Source: Yamagishiella unicocca (lineage: Eukaryota; Chlorophyta; Chlorophyceae; Chlamydomonadales; Volvocaceae). Taken from it: 64,000 nucleotides of DNA. The position numbers and the translations under genes were made by a program. Under the pieces are notes generated by a model. The model was not told the DNA's origin. It saw only the letters and a program-made list of their open reading frames with translations, and made no database searches. The DNA lies in the NCBI GenBank assembly GCA_003116995.1, contig BDSL01000068.1:310001-374000 (forward strand), written 5' to 3'. Position 1 is the stretch's first letter, and every line of letters begins with the position of its first letter. Below are positions 54,501 through 64,000 of the stretch, piece after piece.

Positions 54501-54947
54501 TGCGAGATTGCCTGTACATTGGGGTAATGTAGGAAAGGAGCTGCTGCTGCCGCTTCCCTTCTGATATGGGTTTTTTGGCTAGCTGTGAAATTTGGGTAGC
54601 TGGACGGCCGTCTTCGGTTTCGCGGCTGGGGTACCGTTGGAGCGGAGCCGATGCTTTTGCTGTCTCGTTCCTCGCCGCTGTCTGTGGCATGTTGTGAAAT
54701 CCTGACCGGCTGGATGGATTCTGCCTCGCAGGTTATGGACGAGGAGAACTATGACGGCCCCGACATCACATACTACTTCGATACCCCGGACAAGCCGCCG
54801 CACGGCCCGGATGACGATGAGGGTGGTGATAGCGGACCCACTCGCGCGGACGCTGCAAATGAGGGGTTGGAGCGTGAGCAGGATGCCGAGGAGGAGAAGA
54901 GGAAGAAGCACTTCAGTTTCTGGAGCACTCAAAAAGGCATCTTTTAA
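51527..54947 (+). CDS. GGH: Gamma-glutamyl hydrolase (peptidase C26), secreted or vacuolar
   Basis: Removes gamma-linked glutamates from folylpoly-gamma-glutamates. Exons: 51527-51723, 51799-51864, 52008-52071, 52229-52330, 52473-52628, 53770-53962, 54164-54369, 54732-54947; phases agree, 399 aa. Motifs: an N-terminal signal peptide (MARNVAIGLVALLAAISVAQ), KPLIGVLTQP, GRAVPVRF, GLVFAGG, the nucleophile elbow HGTCLGFQLL (Cys148), ALENHMYGIPP, and the catalytic His in GTQWHPEKPPFEF (His264). The C-terminal 70 residues are an acidic Asp/Glu-rich extension ending FSFWSTQKGIF, longer than in animal enzymes. The start is chosen because a signal peptide follows directly; the frame is open further upstream without one. 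Exon 5 to 6 is a large intron (about 1.1 kb). Confidence 0.92.
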
Positions 54948-55879
54948 ATGTATACGGCATGGCGAGCAATCTGCAGGTGCCCAATGACCCTCGAACCGCA
55001 CCGGGGCACGTGAGGAAGCCTTACACGGAACGACGAGCGGATTTTTAACCCTGCAAGCGCTGTTGTGCCGACTGTACTACTGACAGTTTCGTTGAAGATT
55101 GAGCCACGTCGCTCCGAAGTATCTTGGGACTGGGCGAGACTGCTGCTGCGAAGATTTGATGCAGTTGGCGCTGCCGTACGATATAGCGTGGAAGAGGAAG
55201 CGCGTGGACGTGACCGATAGGGCAGGTCCGGAGAGCGGTGCTGCGGATGAGGGCCCCGCAGAATGTTGTACATGCGTAGGAGAGCTTGAGGCTCAGATGT
55301 CCGGCCATTGGAGACGACAGCGTACAGTAGGCGTTGCGTGCACATGCGGATGCGGCCACTTAGTTGGCTGCGCCGGAACAGTCGGGAATGGACCCGTATC
55401 AGGTGCCATGTGCACGATGAGGTTAAACATTGCCCCAGGGGCCGTGTACTACGGTGGCCAAGTCGTCCTTGCCTGTAAAAAAAGAAGCTATTGCGGGGGG
55501 GGCCCAGTCGTCAGGAATGGCGGAGGCTGTGGGCGCTGGAGCAGGCGCGTTGTTGCTGCTTCTTGGTTGTGCTGAGTTAGCAGTATGATTTGTTTGCCGT
55601 ACTATGTTTGTGCCTTGCGACGTGCGTGGTCTGCGTACACGCAGGGGTTCGAGTCTGAAAAGGTTGCTGGGGACGGCTGGGCCCACGGTAGCATCTCGCC
55701 TGTGTCAATGTACGACCAGCGTGGAGCCGATCACCTAGCCACGAGCTTGCGATTTGCCTACGAGCTCTACCTAACGGAAGATGCGCACAATCATGCGCCC
55801 TGTAACAGATTCACGGCGCGGTCAGGATGCGGGTGTGGAATCAACGCGAATTACCTGCGAACAGAAGCCTCCCACCTGA
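54948..55879 (+). other. 3' region of gamma-glutamyl hydrolase
   Basis: A TGTAA at 55474-55478 followed by an A-run could end the transcript, giving a 3' UTR of about 0.5 kb. The Cys-rich open frame 55099-55575 starts in the UTR and has no known domain, so I treat it as non-coding. Confidence 0.5.
55474..55478 (+). terminator. Candidate TGTAA poly(A) signal of gamma-glutamyl hydrolase
   Basis: TGTAA followed by AAAAAG, about 530 bases after the stop. Confidence 0.5.
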
Positions 55880-56265
55880 GGCCTAAGAAAATTCCTTACA
55901 CACCAGACCAGCACCCAATCCGAAGTAAGGGGGAGCAAAAAGGGAGCTCCTGCAGGAGCACCAGCCAGCCGGGACCTAATCCGACCTTTTGCAATCGGGT
56001 GCTGGGCCAACGCACACTCGCAACAGACGAAGGTGGGGACCAACCCCTCCCCACCCCTAAGTCGGGACCCCTAGTGCCGCGAAACCCCGCAAACGGGACC
56101 AAAAGTCCACTACCCCACGCCGAATCGCATGACCACGCAAACTGATACCAGGGTTTGTTCCGGTGCTCGTCGGTCTCTGTCTCCTCCGTCTTCCTCTGTG
56201 TCCGGCGATGTGCCCGATGGTTCTACCTCTTGGAACCCACTGTAACCGTTACAACAACAACGACG
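55880..56265. mobile_element. MITE-family copy with a right-end terminal repeat
   Basis: 55946-56148 resembles 39780-39990 of the diverged relative (GGAGCACCRGCCAGCCGGGA). 56158-56262 is a right-end repeat that also keeps the sub-terminal GTCGGTCTCTGTCTCCTCCG block. It abuts a transposon protein fragment on its right. Confidence 0.65.
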
Positions 56266-56890
56266 CGCCCACCCGTACAGCCAGCTGGTCAACGAAACTT
56301 GAGCCACCGGGCAGCTCCAGAAGTGATGCTGCCGAGGGGCAAGCCCGTTTGGCACCGCACCAGAGTACTCACCACAACCGCACGGAGAGGCCATCGCGCC
56401 CCGCATGTGGGAGTTGTCAAACAGAAGAGTCCCATCAACCGTGAGCCTCCACCATCCCTCCTTGCGGGCGTTCTCCCAGCGCAGGCCCTGCAATAACCTC
56501 CGGAACGCGCCTTGAAGTGTCGACACAGCCAGGTGTAGCCCAGCGGCCACCGCTGTCCCCCCCAGTGCCTCTCGAACGAATAGCTCATGCATGGCAGCAC
56601 GAGCTGCCACCATTTCCGATAGTTTGCATGGAAAATAAACAAATGATTAATGTGCATGATCGCAGCCACTCGCACCGACATACGCCGGACCGAACTAGGT
56701 GTCAACCTTCCTCCAACCGCCAGCCGAGTCGCGCACCCAACATCACCTCCACGTCAGTCATGGTCGGGTGACCCGTACCCGCCGGCATCGCTCTACTCTC
56801 CACCGCGGCCATCCGCCATGGGGACGGGAGGTCTACCCACAGGCCTTCGAGCGCCCCCATATACTCCCGCCACCGTCTAAGCTCCAAGAA
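56266..56890 (-). pseudogene. Degenerate transposon protein fragment
   Basis: Two minus-strand frames (56887-56702 and 56613-56266) read as pieces of one protein: ALEGLWVDLPSP...AVESRAMP...HPTMTDVEVMLGARLGW, then GWWRLTVDG...CGCGEYSG and RQHHFWSCPVAQ. The C-x-C...HHFW-x-CPVA pattern is a zinc-binding-like motif that I associate with repetitive green-algal transposon proteins (family not certain). A frame break near 56620-56700 and truncation by the MITE end at 56265 show it is dead. Confidence 0.5.
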
Positions 56891-58295
56891 AACCTTCGCC
56901 TCCCTTGTGCGAGGGCAGAGGCTGCGCTAGACGGGGTGCGGTTTTCCGTGGGAAGAGTCGCTTCAGCCACAAATCGGACCGCCCAGCATACCCACCATGC
57001 CCGCGACCCCTCAACGGTAGGGCACTATGTGTGCTATGTGCGTCCCGAACAGGGCACCATGTGCGTCCCGAACAAGGAATGCACCGAGGCAAACGAGGCG
57101 GATAAGGCGGATGCGGACGGTGTTACGGTTGCAGGATGCGGTGCCACGCCCCAGCGCCGGCACGTACGTTTCACCGGCACTGGTTCCGGAGCCAGGACAT
57201 CTGCGTTTCCGCTTGTATGCTGTTGCCGTAACTACAGCGCCTCTGTTGCTGTTAGGATTGATTGCGTCATGGATTCGGTTGCCACTCGTTCCGACAACGA
57301 TGGGGACACGTGTGAATCTCGCGATTCAGGTCGGGCGCAGGGCCCTTCTGACCAAATCCGTTGGTGCCGCAGAAGTACTTAGCGGAACCACGCCTCATTC
57401 CTCGGCGTGGTTCTTCTGCTTGGTTGTGTTGGTTGTGTTGGTTGTTTTGGTTGTGCTTCTACACAATGTAACACACCGCGCTTGAAGAACGCCCGCGGCT
57501 CCTTGCTGCGTGAATAGGTCACGAGGTCGACGCAGCCGCAGTCAGCGCCGCCTTTACGTTTGGAACTTGAGACCCTGCAGCTTGGTAACCTGCAGCCCGC
57601 CTGCCAGCAGCGCCAGTCCGCGGGGCTGTGGTGCCGCGCGCCCGCGCCACCCAGCATCAGGTCGAGAAGTGTTACACCTGGTGTCGGCGACAGGTGATGC
57701 CTGCTGTGGGGCATGACAGCGGGGCACCAAGCCAGTTACTGAGGCACGGCTGGTCGGATCCCCCCTGCAGGCCTTGTCGTACCTGGGTTGCTGAATACAG
57801 TGGGACGTAGTGCAGGATGCTCCGGTATCGCGTCGCCCGTTGTCACAGTGGTCATTGACCGCAGGGTGGTGTTCGGACCTGACGACCTGTACGTCTTGGT
57901 ACGACGTGCCTCTGGAGCGAAGGCTGACGGATTTCGCGTGAGGCGTTGCACGGCGGGCCAAACGTTCTGTGGGAAAGATGCGTGTACGAGAGTCCATGCG
58001 TTTTGGGAATTCAGGCGATGTTGGTGGTTCCATGCGGAATTTGCGTGGAATTCCGTACATTGCACTCGAATGGGGGACCTCGCCCATGCACCCATCGCTG
58101 CATTCACCACCGTATAGAACACACAAACACCATCCTCATTTTCGTCAGAATCCAACGCTCCACAGTGAAGGCTTAGGAATGTGCGCGCCAAAATAACTAG
58201 CAGATACAACCTAAGTGGATCCCACAAGCCAAGGTAAAATGCATACGTTTATCTGATCAGATATATACTGCAACACGAGCGGTAGCCAAGCCATT
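56891..58295. other. Intergenic region before the MYND gene
   Basis: No gene recognised. Holds a 10-bp-stem hairpin (57385-57413), GT-rich 11-base repeats (57421-57456) and a TGTAA at 57467-57471. Open frames on both strands at 57.5-58.1 kb have no motif. An AT-rich GATATATACTG near 58259-58269 could be the TATA element of the MYND gene. Confidence 0.4.
57385..57413 (+). other. Inverted repeat (10-bp stem, 9-nt loop)
   Basis: GAACCACGCC, loop, GGCGTGGTTC, followed by GT-rich repeats and a TGTAA about 55 bases later. It may be a transcript 3'-end structure, but no upstream gene is identified. Confidence 0.6.
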
Positions 58296-61200
58296 ATGCC
58301 GCCGAGGAATCGGCCGGTGCGGCGTTCAGCCGCTGGTGGATCCACTCCCGGGTTCTGTACTCTCCACGGCATCGCTTTGCGCATAGCGCGTGGTGAAGAC
58401 AACCTTACGCCAGCAGAGCTCACCAAGGCTGGCGAGCAGATTACAGTATTAGCAAACACAGCCAGCAGGGGCGCGTCGATGCTCCTTGTGGATCTTGGCA
58501 ATAAGACGGTCGTTGACTTGATCACCTTGCTTGGTCAGGCGCTGCGGCGTTCGGGTGCCGACGCGTCTCCGGACGTGGACGAAGGCACGCGAGCGTGCTA
58601 CCGCAAACTTCGCGTTGCCCTTTCCGACCAACTGTCCAAAGTTATACGCACAACGATGAGACCGGACATTTCACGGCGGCAGATGCTGCTCCTGAGCCTG
58701 GTTCTGCGCACCCATGTCCTTCGCTGCTATGCCCGGCTTCTGCTGGGTGCTGCACAACAGCTCAAACAGCGGCCCTCACGACGGAACGTGGAGGCCGCAG
58801 AGGAGGTCCTAAAGGAAGCTGACGACCTGCTGTGGTCTTTGGGATTTGCGTGCACAGTCATCCGGTGGGAGGCGGAGCTACCGAAAAAGCCACGTGCGGC
58901 CGAGGACGCTCCTTTGGATAAGACCGTGTTGCGCACAAAGGAGCAATTCCTGAAAGCACTGGTTTCGGAGTTGCAAGCAAGCCAGCTGTTCGAGGCCTGG
59001 GCGACATGCTACCTGCAGCTGGCGTCCTGCGGGGGATGGAGCAGCAGCCAGGCAGTGGCCATGCTGAGCCGCTTGGCGACCAACATCAAGAGCCTCCGCG
59101 ACGAGAAGGTCACCGCCATGCTGGGCAAGCATTGGCTGGGATCCTCTACATGCCTCCAATACCTCTTGACTTCGCACTCGGTGCGGTTGGCAGTCCTGCT
59201 AGACGGCGGCACAAGCTACGGCCTGCCGGCGGATGCGCCCGATGTGCCGGCATACAATGCCAACAACCTCCTCATCCGCAGGAATAACGGCGGCACAGTT
59301 GACGTATCCTTGCTCCTGTGCGCCCTAGACTCCTGGTACGACGAGCTCGTCTATGGCTTCCCGTATCCAAGGGCTCCCTCTGCAATCTATGCCTTGCCGC
59401 CTTTCAATACGGCCGCTACGGTGGACATCTGCATTCGCGTCGCCAACGCAGCAATCACCTTCTGGCGGGAGCCGCCCACAGCAGAGCGACGGCGCTCCGG
59501 CCTCGCGGCTCTGGAGCGGTACGGCTGTCCCCAGCTCGCAAGTGCGGCTCTGAAGCTCGCAGACTTACTGATATCAAAAGAAGCTGAACGCGATGGCTTC
59601 GTGGCTTCGCGATCCTACGCGGCCCGGCTTCGGGCCATGTGGCGCGCCTATGTACTCGCACTGGAGGCGGCCATGGATGCCGCGGTAGATGCGGAGGCGG
59701 CCGCGGTGGGCGAGCCGGCCGGCCAGGAGGCGCGCCCGTCGGCGAGTCAGGAGTTTGGTGGCGGCTGGGAGCACCTCCAGCCACTGCTATTGAACAGGAG
59801 GCCGGCGATACCCGACGGTGCGTTAGTGTGTTGGAACAGCGTTTTGGTAGTGATGTTGGCTGTTGGGAGGGTGCTGCAGGGAGGGGGCGTTTGCGTGTTG
59901 GGAGCATGCGGCCTGAATCACGAGGATGTGTAATGGCGGGTGAGTGGAGTGGTGGACTCGGGGATATCGGTTACCCTTTGTGATTTCGTCGGGGGCATGG
60001 TGTGGTGGTCAGTGGCTACGGAATCAGTCTGTTGAGGCCCTAATGGTACATGATAGCAGCTCATGATTTAATCTCACGGTCATTCTTATCTTGCCATTGT
60101 TATCCGTGGCAGCGCTAACGCATCCGCTGCCCTCCGGAAGACCTGTACGGCGTACGCTGGTTGTGGCAGCTACAACCCCTTAAAGCCCAAAACTCTTAAA
60201 CCCTATGAGCACTGGCTTCGCCGGTTGCATATGACCGCTTCTGAGCCCGCTTCATTGCTCCCGGCCGGCCTCCCGCCCTTCCTCGCCGTACTCCCACTAT
60301 CTGATGGGTGGACGCAGGCGTGATACTGGCCGCGGCTGAGGCCATCCTATCCTCAAACGCCATTCAGATCTATGAGCGCAGGCTACGGTGGCGCATAACC
60401 GGCGTCCCGTGGCTCGCCGACGCGCGCACGTGGTTCCGTTTGCTGCTTGTGGGGACCCCAGAGGTAATCGTGTCTCTGGTTGCCACGATAGCAAAGTGTG
60501 CTAGGCGCTGCGCGGCTCAGGTGAAGGGGCTGCAGCCGTGCCCCCCAGGGACCACTTGGAATAAACTGGCGCAGCTCAACCCGCGCGTTGCGGAGTGGCC
60601 AAAAGACTTGCTTCTTTCCATGGCTTCGATTCACGTCATGTTTGAGATGAGCCTTGTGGACAGCCTGGCTTGCGCCCTGGCCAGCGGCGGCGGCAACGGT
60701 GGAAACGGCGTCACCAGCGGCAGCAGCAACGGTGGAAACGGCGTCACCAGCGGCGGCGACAACGGTGGAAGCGGCGTCACCAGCGGCAGCAGCAACAGTG
60801 GAAACGGCGTCACCAGCGGCGGCGACAACGGTGGAAGCGGCCTCACCAGCGGCGGCGGAAGGGACGGCAAGGAGGGTGTCGCCACCGCCGCGCTGGCAGA
60901 CCAATGTATCCTGTTGTGGTCATTTGCGGCGGTGAGGCTGGTGCCAGCCGTGGCCCTGGCCCTGCGGTGCTACACGGCCTCCCCCATCTGCTCCATGTAC
61001 ACTGCGCAGTCGCCTGCATCCAAGTACACATGCCCCGACACGGCCGCCTTGGCTGTGCTGCATTGGTGCCACTTGCTGCTGGGAGCCTTCATGAGGTCGC
61101 AGGATCGATCCGCTGCTGCAGACGATGCCGCGGCGGCTGCAGCTGCCGCAGCTCAGCAATGGCGCAGCCTGCTGCTGCAGGATATCAACCTGGTGGAGGT

Positions 61201-61867
61201 GCTGGGCGCCGTGTGCAAGCGGATAACAGTTTGCAGCCGCTCGGTGCCGCCATTAACCTCTGACCTTGTGATGCCCTTCAGCTGGACGCTCAACGCAGCT
61301 TGCATCGCCTTTCCGCATGAGTTGCGGGAGGCTCTGACTGCCTGGCACGTCTCGCCGCAGGACGCTGGGCCTGCCGCATCGTCCCCCCCACCGAAGGGTG
61401 GTCATGCAGCCGGCAGGCGTGACAACGCGAAAAGCGGCGGCAGCGGCCCCGATGCCAAGCCTGACGCAGACTGCTATGGTGGGCTCACCATGTCCGCTGT
61501 CATATCCGTCCTCGGACCCCGCGGGTACTATCCGGACGCAGCCACCCTCGACAACGTGCTCAAGGTGGCTGGGCCTTGGCGCCAGCCGCCATTGGAGGCC
61601 AAGACGGACATAATCTGGGTGTCGGTTCCTGCAGTGGATCGGCTGGTGCCGCCAGCGGAGGTCCGCAAGCTGTTGTCGCTGCACTGCTGTGGCAACCCCG
61701 AGTGCGTGGACCTGACTGGGCCAAGCGATCGGTCGCTAGCCCGGCGGCGGTGCGGGGGCTGCAACCGCGTGGTGTACTGCACCCGGGAGTGCCAGGTGGC
61801 GCACTGGCAAGGGGGGCACAAGGCCGAGTGCGTTCGGGGGGAGGTGGGCAGCTCGGTGGCCGGATAG
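58296..61867 (+). CDS. MYND zinc-finger protein, 2 exons
   Basis: Exons 58296-59817 and 60318-61867 (donor GTGCGT, acceptor GACGCAG); 1023 aa. The C-terminus has a MYND finger: CCGNPEC...RRRCGGCNRVVYCTREC and HWQGGHKAEC, a protein-protein interaction zinc module. The first 900 residues are mostly helical-looking Ala/Leu-rich sequence with no domain I recognise. About 11-residue NGGNGVTSGSS repeats (five copies) and a poly-Ala run lie in the middle. Volvocine algae carry many proteins with this C-terminal MYND layout, and their function is unknown to me. The ATG at 58296 is the first in frame. The region after the stop (61891-61950) has a perfect 30-base tandem duplication. Confidence 0.82.
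60695..60859 (+). repeat. In-frame 33-bp coding minisatellite in the MYND gene
   Basis: Five 33-base units encoding NGGNGVTSGSS variants. The period is a multiple of three, so copy-number change keeps the frame. Confidence 0.95.
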
Positions 61868-63454
61868 CGGGGAGGCAACGGCGGGGGGTGAGGGAAAGGG
61901 ACGAAGGCAGGTTTGTAGTGAGGGAAAGGGACGAAGGCAGGTTTGTAGTGAGGGGCGGGTGTAGCAAAAATGGTTACAGCTCGGGAGTGCTCTCCCGAGG
62001 TCGTGGTTTCAGATGCAGGAAGTGCAGATAAGGTGGAGCACATGGTTTTGTATAATAGGAGGTGTGTAGTAAGCCAGGAAGATCCTTGGCGAGATGTGTT
62101 CCCAGGGTGTAGGCAACCAGGCACGCCATTTATGGTTCGTTGGTGTTTAAATGCAAGAAGCTGTCCGTGGTTTCGAGGATGCCTGATCCCCGGAATGGGC
62201 AAATATGCGCTGCTGCTTTGAACAATGGGGCTATGGGTGGGGCCTCCATTTTTGCTGGCCGACAGTGCCGGACAGTGTGTAGTTCGTGTTGGCCGGACGC
62301 ACGGGAGTGTTCCCAGATGATTGTCCGCAAACACCGAAACATGTTGTTGGCTGAAAACTCCAGGGGATGACCTGGACGTACAACAGAAGCCGGCCGCAGG
62401 ACTCCGTGTTGGGGATGCACACACCGCCGGCTGCGGTGGTTGTCGGTTTGTACGACCTCATTGGGTTAGCGGTCGCCAGTATCTGTGTCCGCCTGGATCG
62501 GCCACCAGGGAGTGCCAGCATGGTGTGGGAGGTGGCCTTCGGGGAGGACAATTCACCGTAGGATACCCTTATAATGAATCAAGGCACACGTAGCTTAGGC
62601 GCGTTCCGGCACGGGCCGTACGGTACGAGCTGACACAAGCCGGCTGAAGAAGCAAATGCCAAGTCGGCGGCATACTAGGCGCACGACATGGCCAGCGGCA
62701 TGTGCCTGGCCGAGCAATACGGGCTGAAGGGTTCATAGGGTTCCCACCCCCAACGCCTCATGGCGAGCCAACTGCCCAATGTGTACCAACCGAACCCACA
62801 CTAGGGCACCCGTCGGCCACCAATCGGCCTCCGTGTTGGAGCAGAACTGTGGGGACGGAGGCGGATTGCACCCTTTGAAACCTCCGAAACCACTCGACAG
62901 GCCACTAGCCGGGGGGGGGCCAGAAGCAGCTGCGACCACACCCTCCAAGTTGAACCTTCTGGCATTTTTTAACACCCTGCAGTTCAAAAACGTATCGGCA
63001 GTCTTCCTTCCTGCGTTGATAACGAGAGGACTAGATGGGGCAACGAACACTGCAACGCACTGCAACACATGCCTCCATCAATCACCACTCCGCGTGTTCC
63101 AGCAAAATGTACCCATGCAAATCGTACCGTTGTGTTGCAATAAATAGTGGACGCACACGGACGGTCCGGAACCAGCAAAGCCTGACCGTCCCCTCACCTG
63201 CCTACTTCCTCGCCTTATCGAACATTACTGGTACATAACATACACATTCTACATTCAGTACTACCGCACCCTCGTGGCCTCAGCCTCACAGGCATGCGGC
63301 CCCTCCTGGGCTTCTAATCATCCTCCCTCAAGCCACATCCTCACTCAAACCACATCCTCACTCAAGCCGCATCCTCACTCAAGCCGCATCCTCACTCAAA
63401 CCACATCCTCCCTCAAGCCACATCGTCCCTCAAGCCACATCGTCCCATCCTCGC
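61868..63454. other. Convergent 3' regions of the MYND and desaturase genes
   Basis: No gene recognised. Holds the 30-base duplication at 61891-61950 and a CCTCACTCAAGCCRCAT-type tandem repeat (about 63335-63450) next to the desaturase stop. No TGTAA found on the plus strand after the MYND stop. Confidence 0.45.
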
Positions 63455-63925
63455 TCAAGACACAGGCGCTTGGTCGAGGCGCTTGGCGGCTAACTGGCCA
63501 GGGGTAGGGCGCTTCACGTCCCACGCCAGCCCCACCAGCTCCAAGCCCCGGATGACGTAGTACGACATGTCGACCTGCAAGTGAAGTGAGGTGAGATGAC
63601 GTGCGGTTGGGACGGAAAAGTGGGGGGGAGCTGGATTCGAGGAACAAGCTGCGAGGGAGCCGGACTCGGCCTCACAGGCATCAGGTGGCGGCAAGGTCCA
63701 TGACGATTACCACCGCCGCCACAGCGAGTGTTTCGTCGTCGTCGCTACCGCATTTGTGCGTGTATGGGCCCAGTTGTGGGCTCAGGAGTGCTGGTCGGTG
63801 AGGGCGGCTGTGCCGCAGTGAGGGTCTGACATGGCATGCACGGCAGCATGCGGTCGGCACTCACCTCCCACCACTCCAGCCCGTGCGCCGCCGAGTATTC
63901 GAACGCGTGGTGGTTGTTGTGGTGC
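63455..63925 (-). CDS. Delta-9 acyl (acyl-CoA/acyl-lipid) desaturase, last two exons
   Basis: Exons 63925-63865 (enters with one base of a split codon) and 63574-63455 with stop. The third His box HHNNHHAFEYSA and HGLEWWE, then VDMSYYVIRGLELVGLAWDV, match the C-terminus of the membrane-bound di-iron delta-9 desaturases (FAD5/ADS/OLE1 type). The rest of the gene, with the first two His boxes and membrane spans, lies beyond the right edge. Typical family members have W at the first position of the HNNHH box; here it reads H. Confidence 0.85.
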
Positions 63926-64000
63926 CTGATCGGGAAACGCAGGGGCCATGGGTGCCGTGCAGTCAAACGTTTGGTCGTAGGGAAACACGCCAGGGTTTGC

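Noticed and set aside
55099..55575. 158-codon Cys-rich frame after gamma-glutamyl hydrolase
   Set aside because: Lies between the stop and a candidate poly(A) signal on the same strand. No domain and no promoter.
1..64000. Bacterial-style operons or defence systems
   Set aside because: Every recognised gene is intron-containing and eukaryotic. No prokaryotic gene clusters are present.

Overview
This window looks like nuclear DNA of a volvocine green alga (the Chlamydomonas/Volvox/Gonium group). The evidence is intron-dense genes with short phase-conserved exons and GTGAGT/GTAAGT donors, minisatellite-filled introns, candidate TGTAA poly(A) signals, secreted proteins that join ShKT cysteine modules to a proline-rich (hydroxyproline-rich glycoprotein type) spacer, and a DIRS/PAT-type tyrosine-recombinase retrotransposon. 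I cannot fix the species. All gene models below were spliced by hand from family conservation, reading-frame phase and splice consensus; no RNA data were available.

Layout: (1) 1-360, minus: 5' end of an unknown gene running off the left edge. (2) 1377-7284, plus: a PTPDC1-type dual-specificity phosphatase, 9 exons, about 772 aa. (3) 10897-16822, minus: a FIST_N/FIST_C sensor-domain protein, 12 exons, about 605 aa, with a plastid-transit-like N-terminus. (4) 17336-29085, plus: phytochelatin synthase, about 10 exons. Its third intron is about 6.2 kb and holds an antisense, ORF-intact DIRS-like retrotransposon (19242-24519) whose recombinase carries a PHD-like finger. (5) 29.5-40.2 kb: a nest of short inverted-repeat (MITE-like) elements, with single ends scattered elsewhere. 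(6) 31481-35700 and 41431-46900, minus: two tandem paralogues encoding secreted zincin metalloprotease-like proteins (HEFAH plus NxxEYFA) with ShKT modules and a proline-rich spacer. (7) 46.9-51.5 kb: no gene recognised, apart from an ambiguous open segment near 47.5-47.9 kb. (8) 51527-54947, plus: gamma-glutamyl hydrolase, 8 exons, 399 aa. (9) 55.9-56.9 kb: transposon debris. (10) 58296-61867, plus: a 1023-aa MYND-finger protein of otherwise unknown function. (11) 63455-63925 onward, minus: the last two exons of a delta-9 acyl desaturase that continues off the right edge.

The genes do not form one pathway. Phytochelatin synthase and the FIST gene are divergent with about 0.5 kb between their starts and may share a promoter. 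The two metalloprotease genes are a local duplication: four internal exons have identical lengths (308, 137, 152 and 243 nt), the downstream copy has a shorter spacer and keeps its C-terminal ShKT pair, and the upstream copy has lost that pair. The points most worth a second look are this metalloprotease/ShKT pair, the PHD-recombinase fusion, the exon-junction tandem duplications in the phytochelatin synthase and FIST genes, a GC-AG intron in the phosphatase, and the composite MITE arrays.
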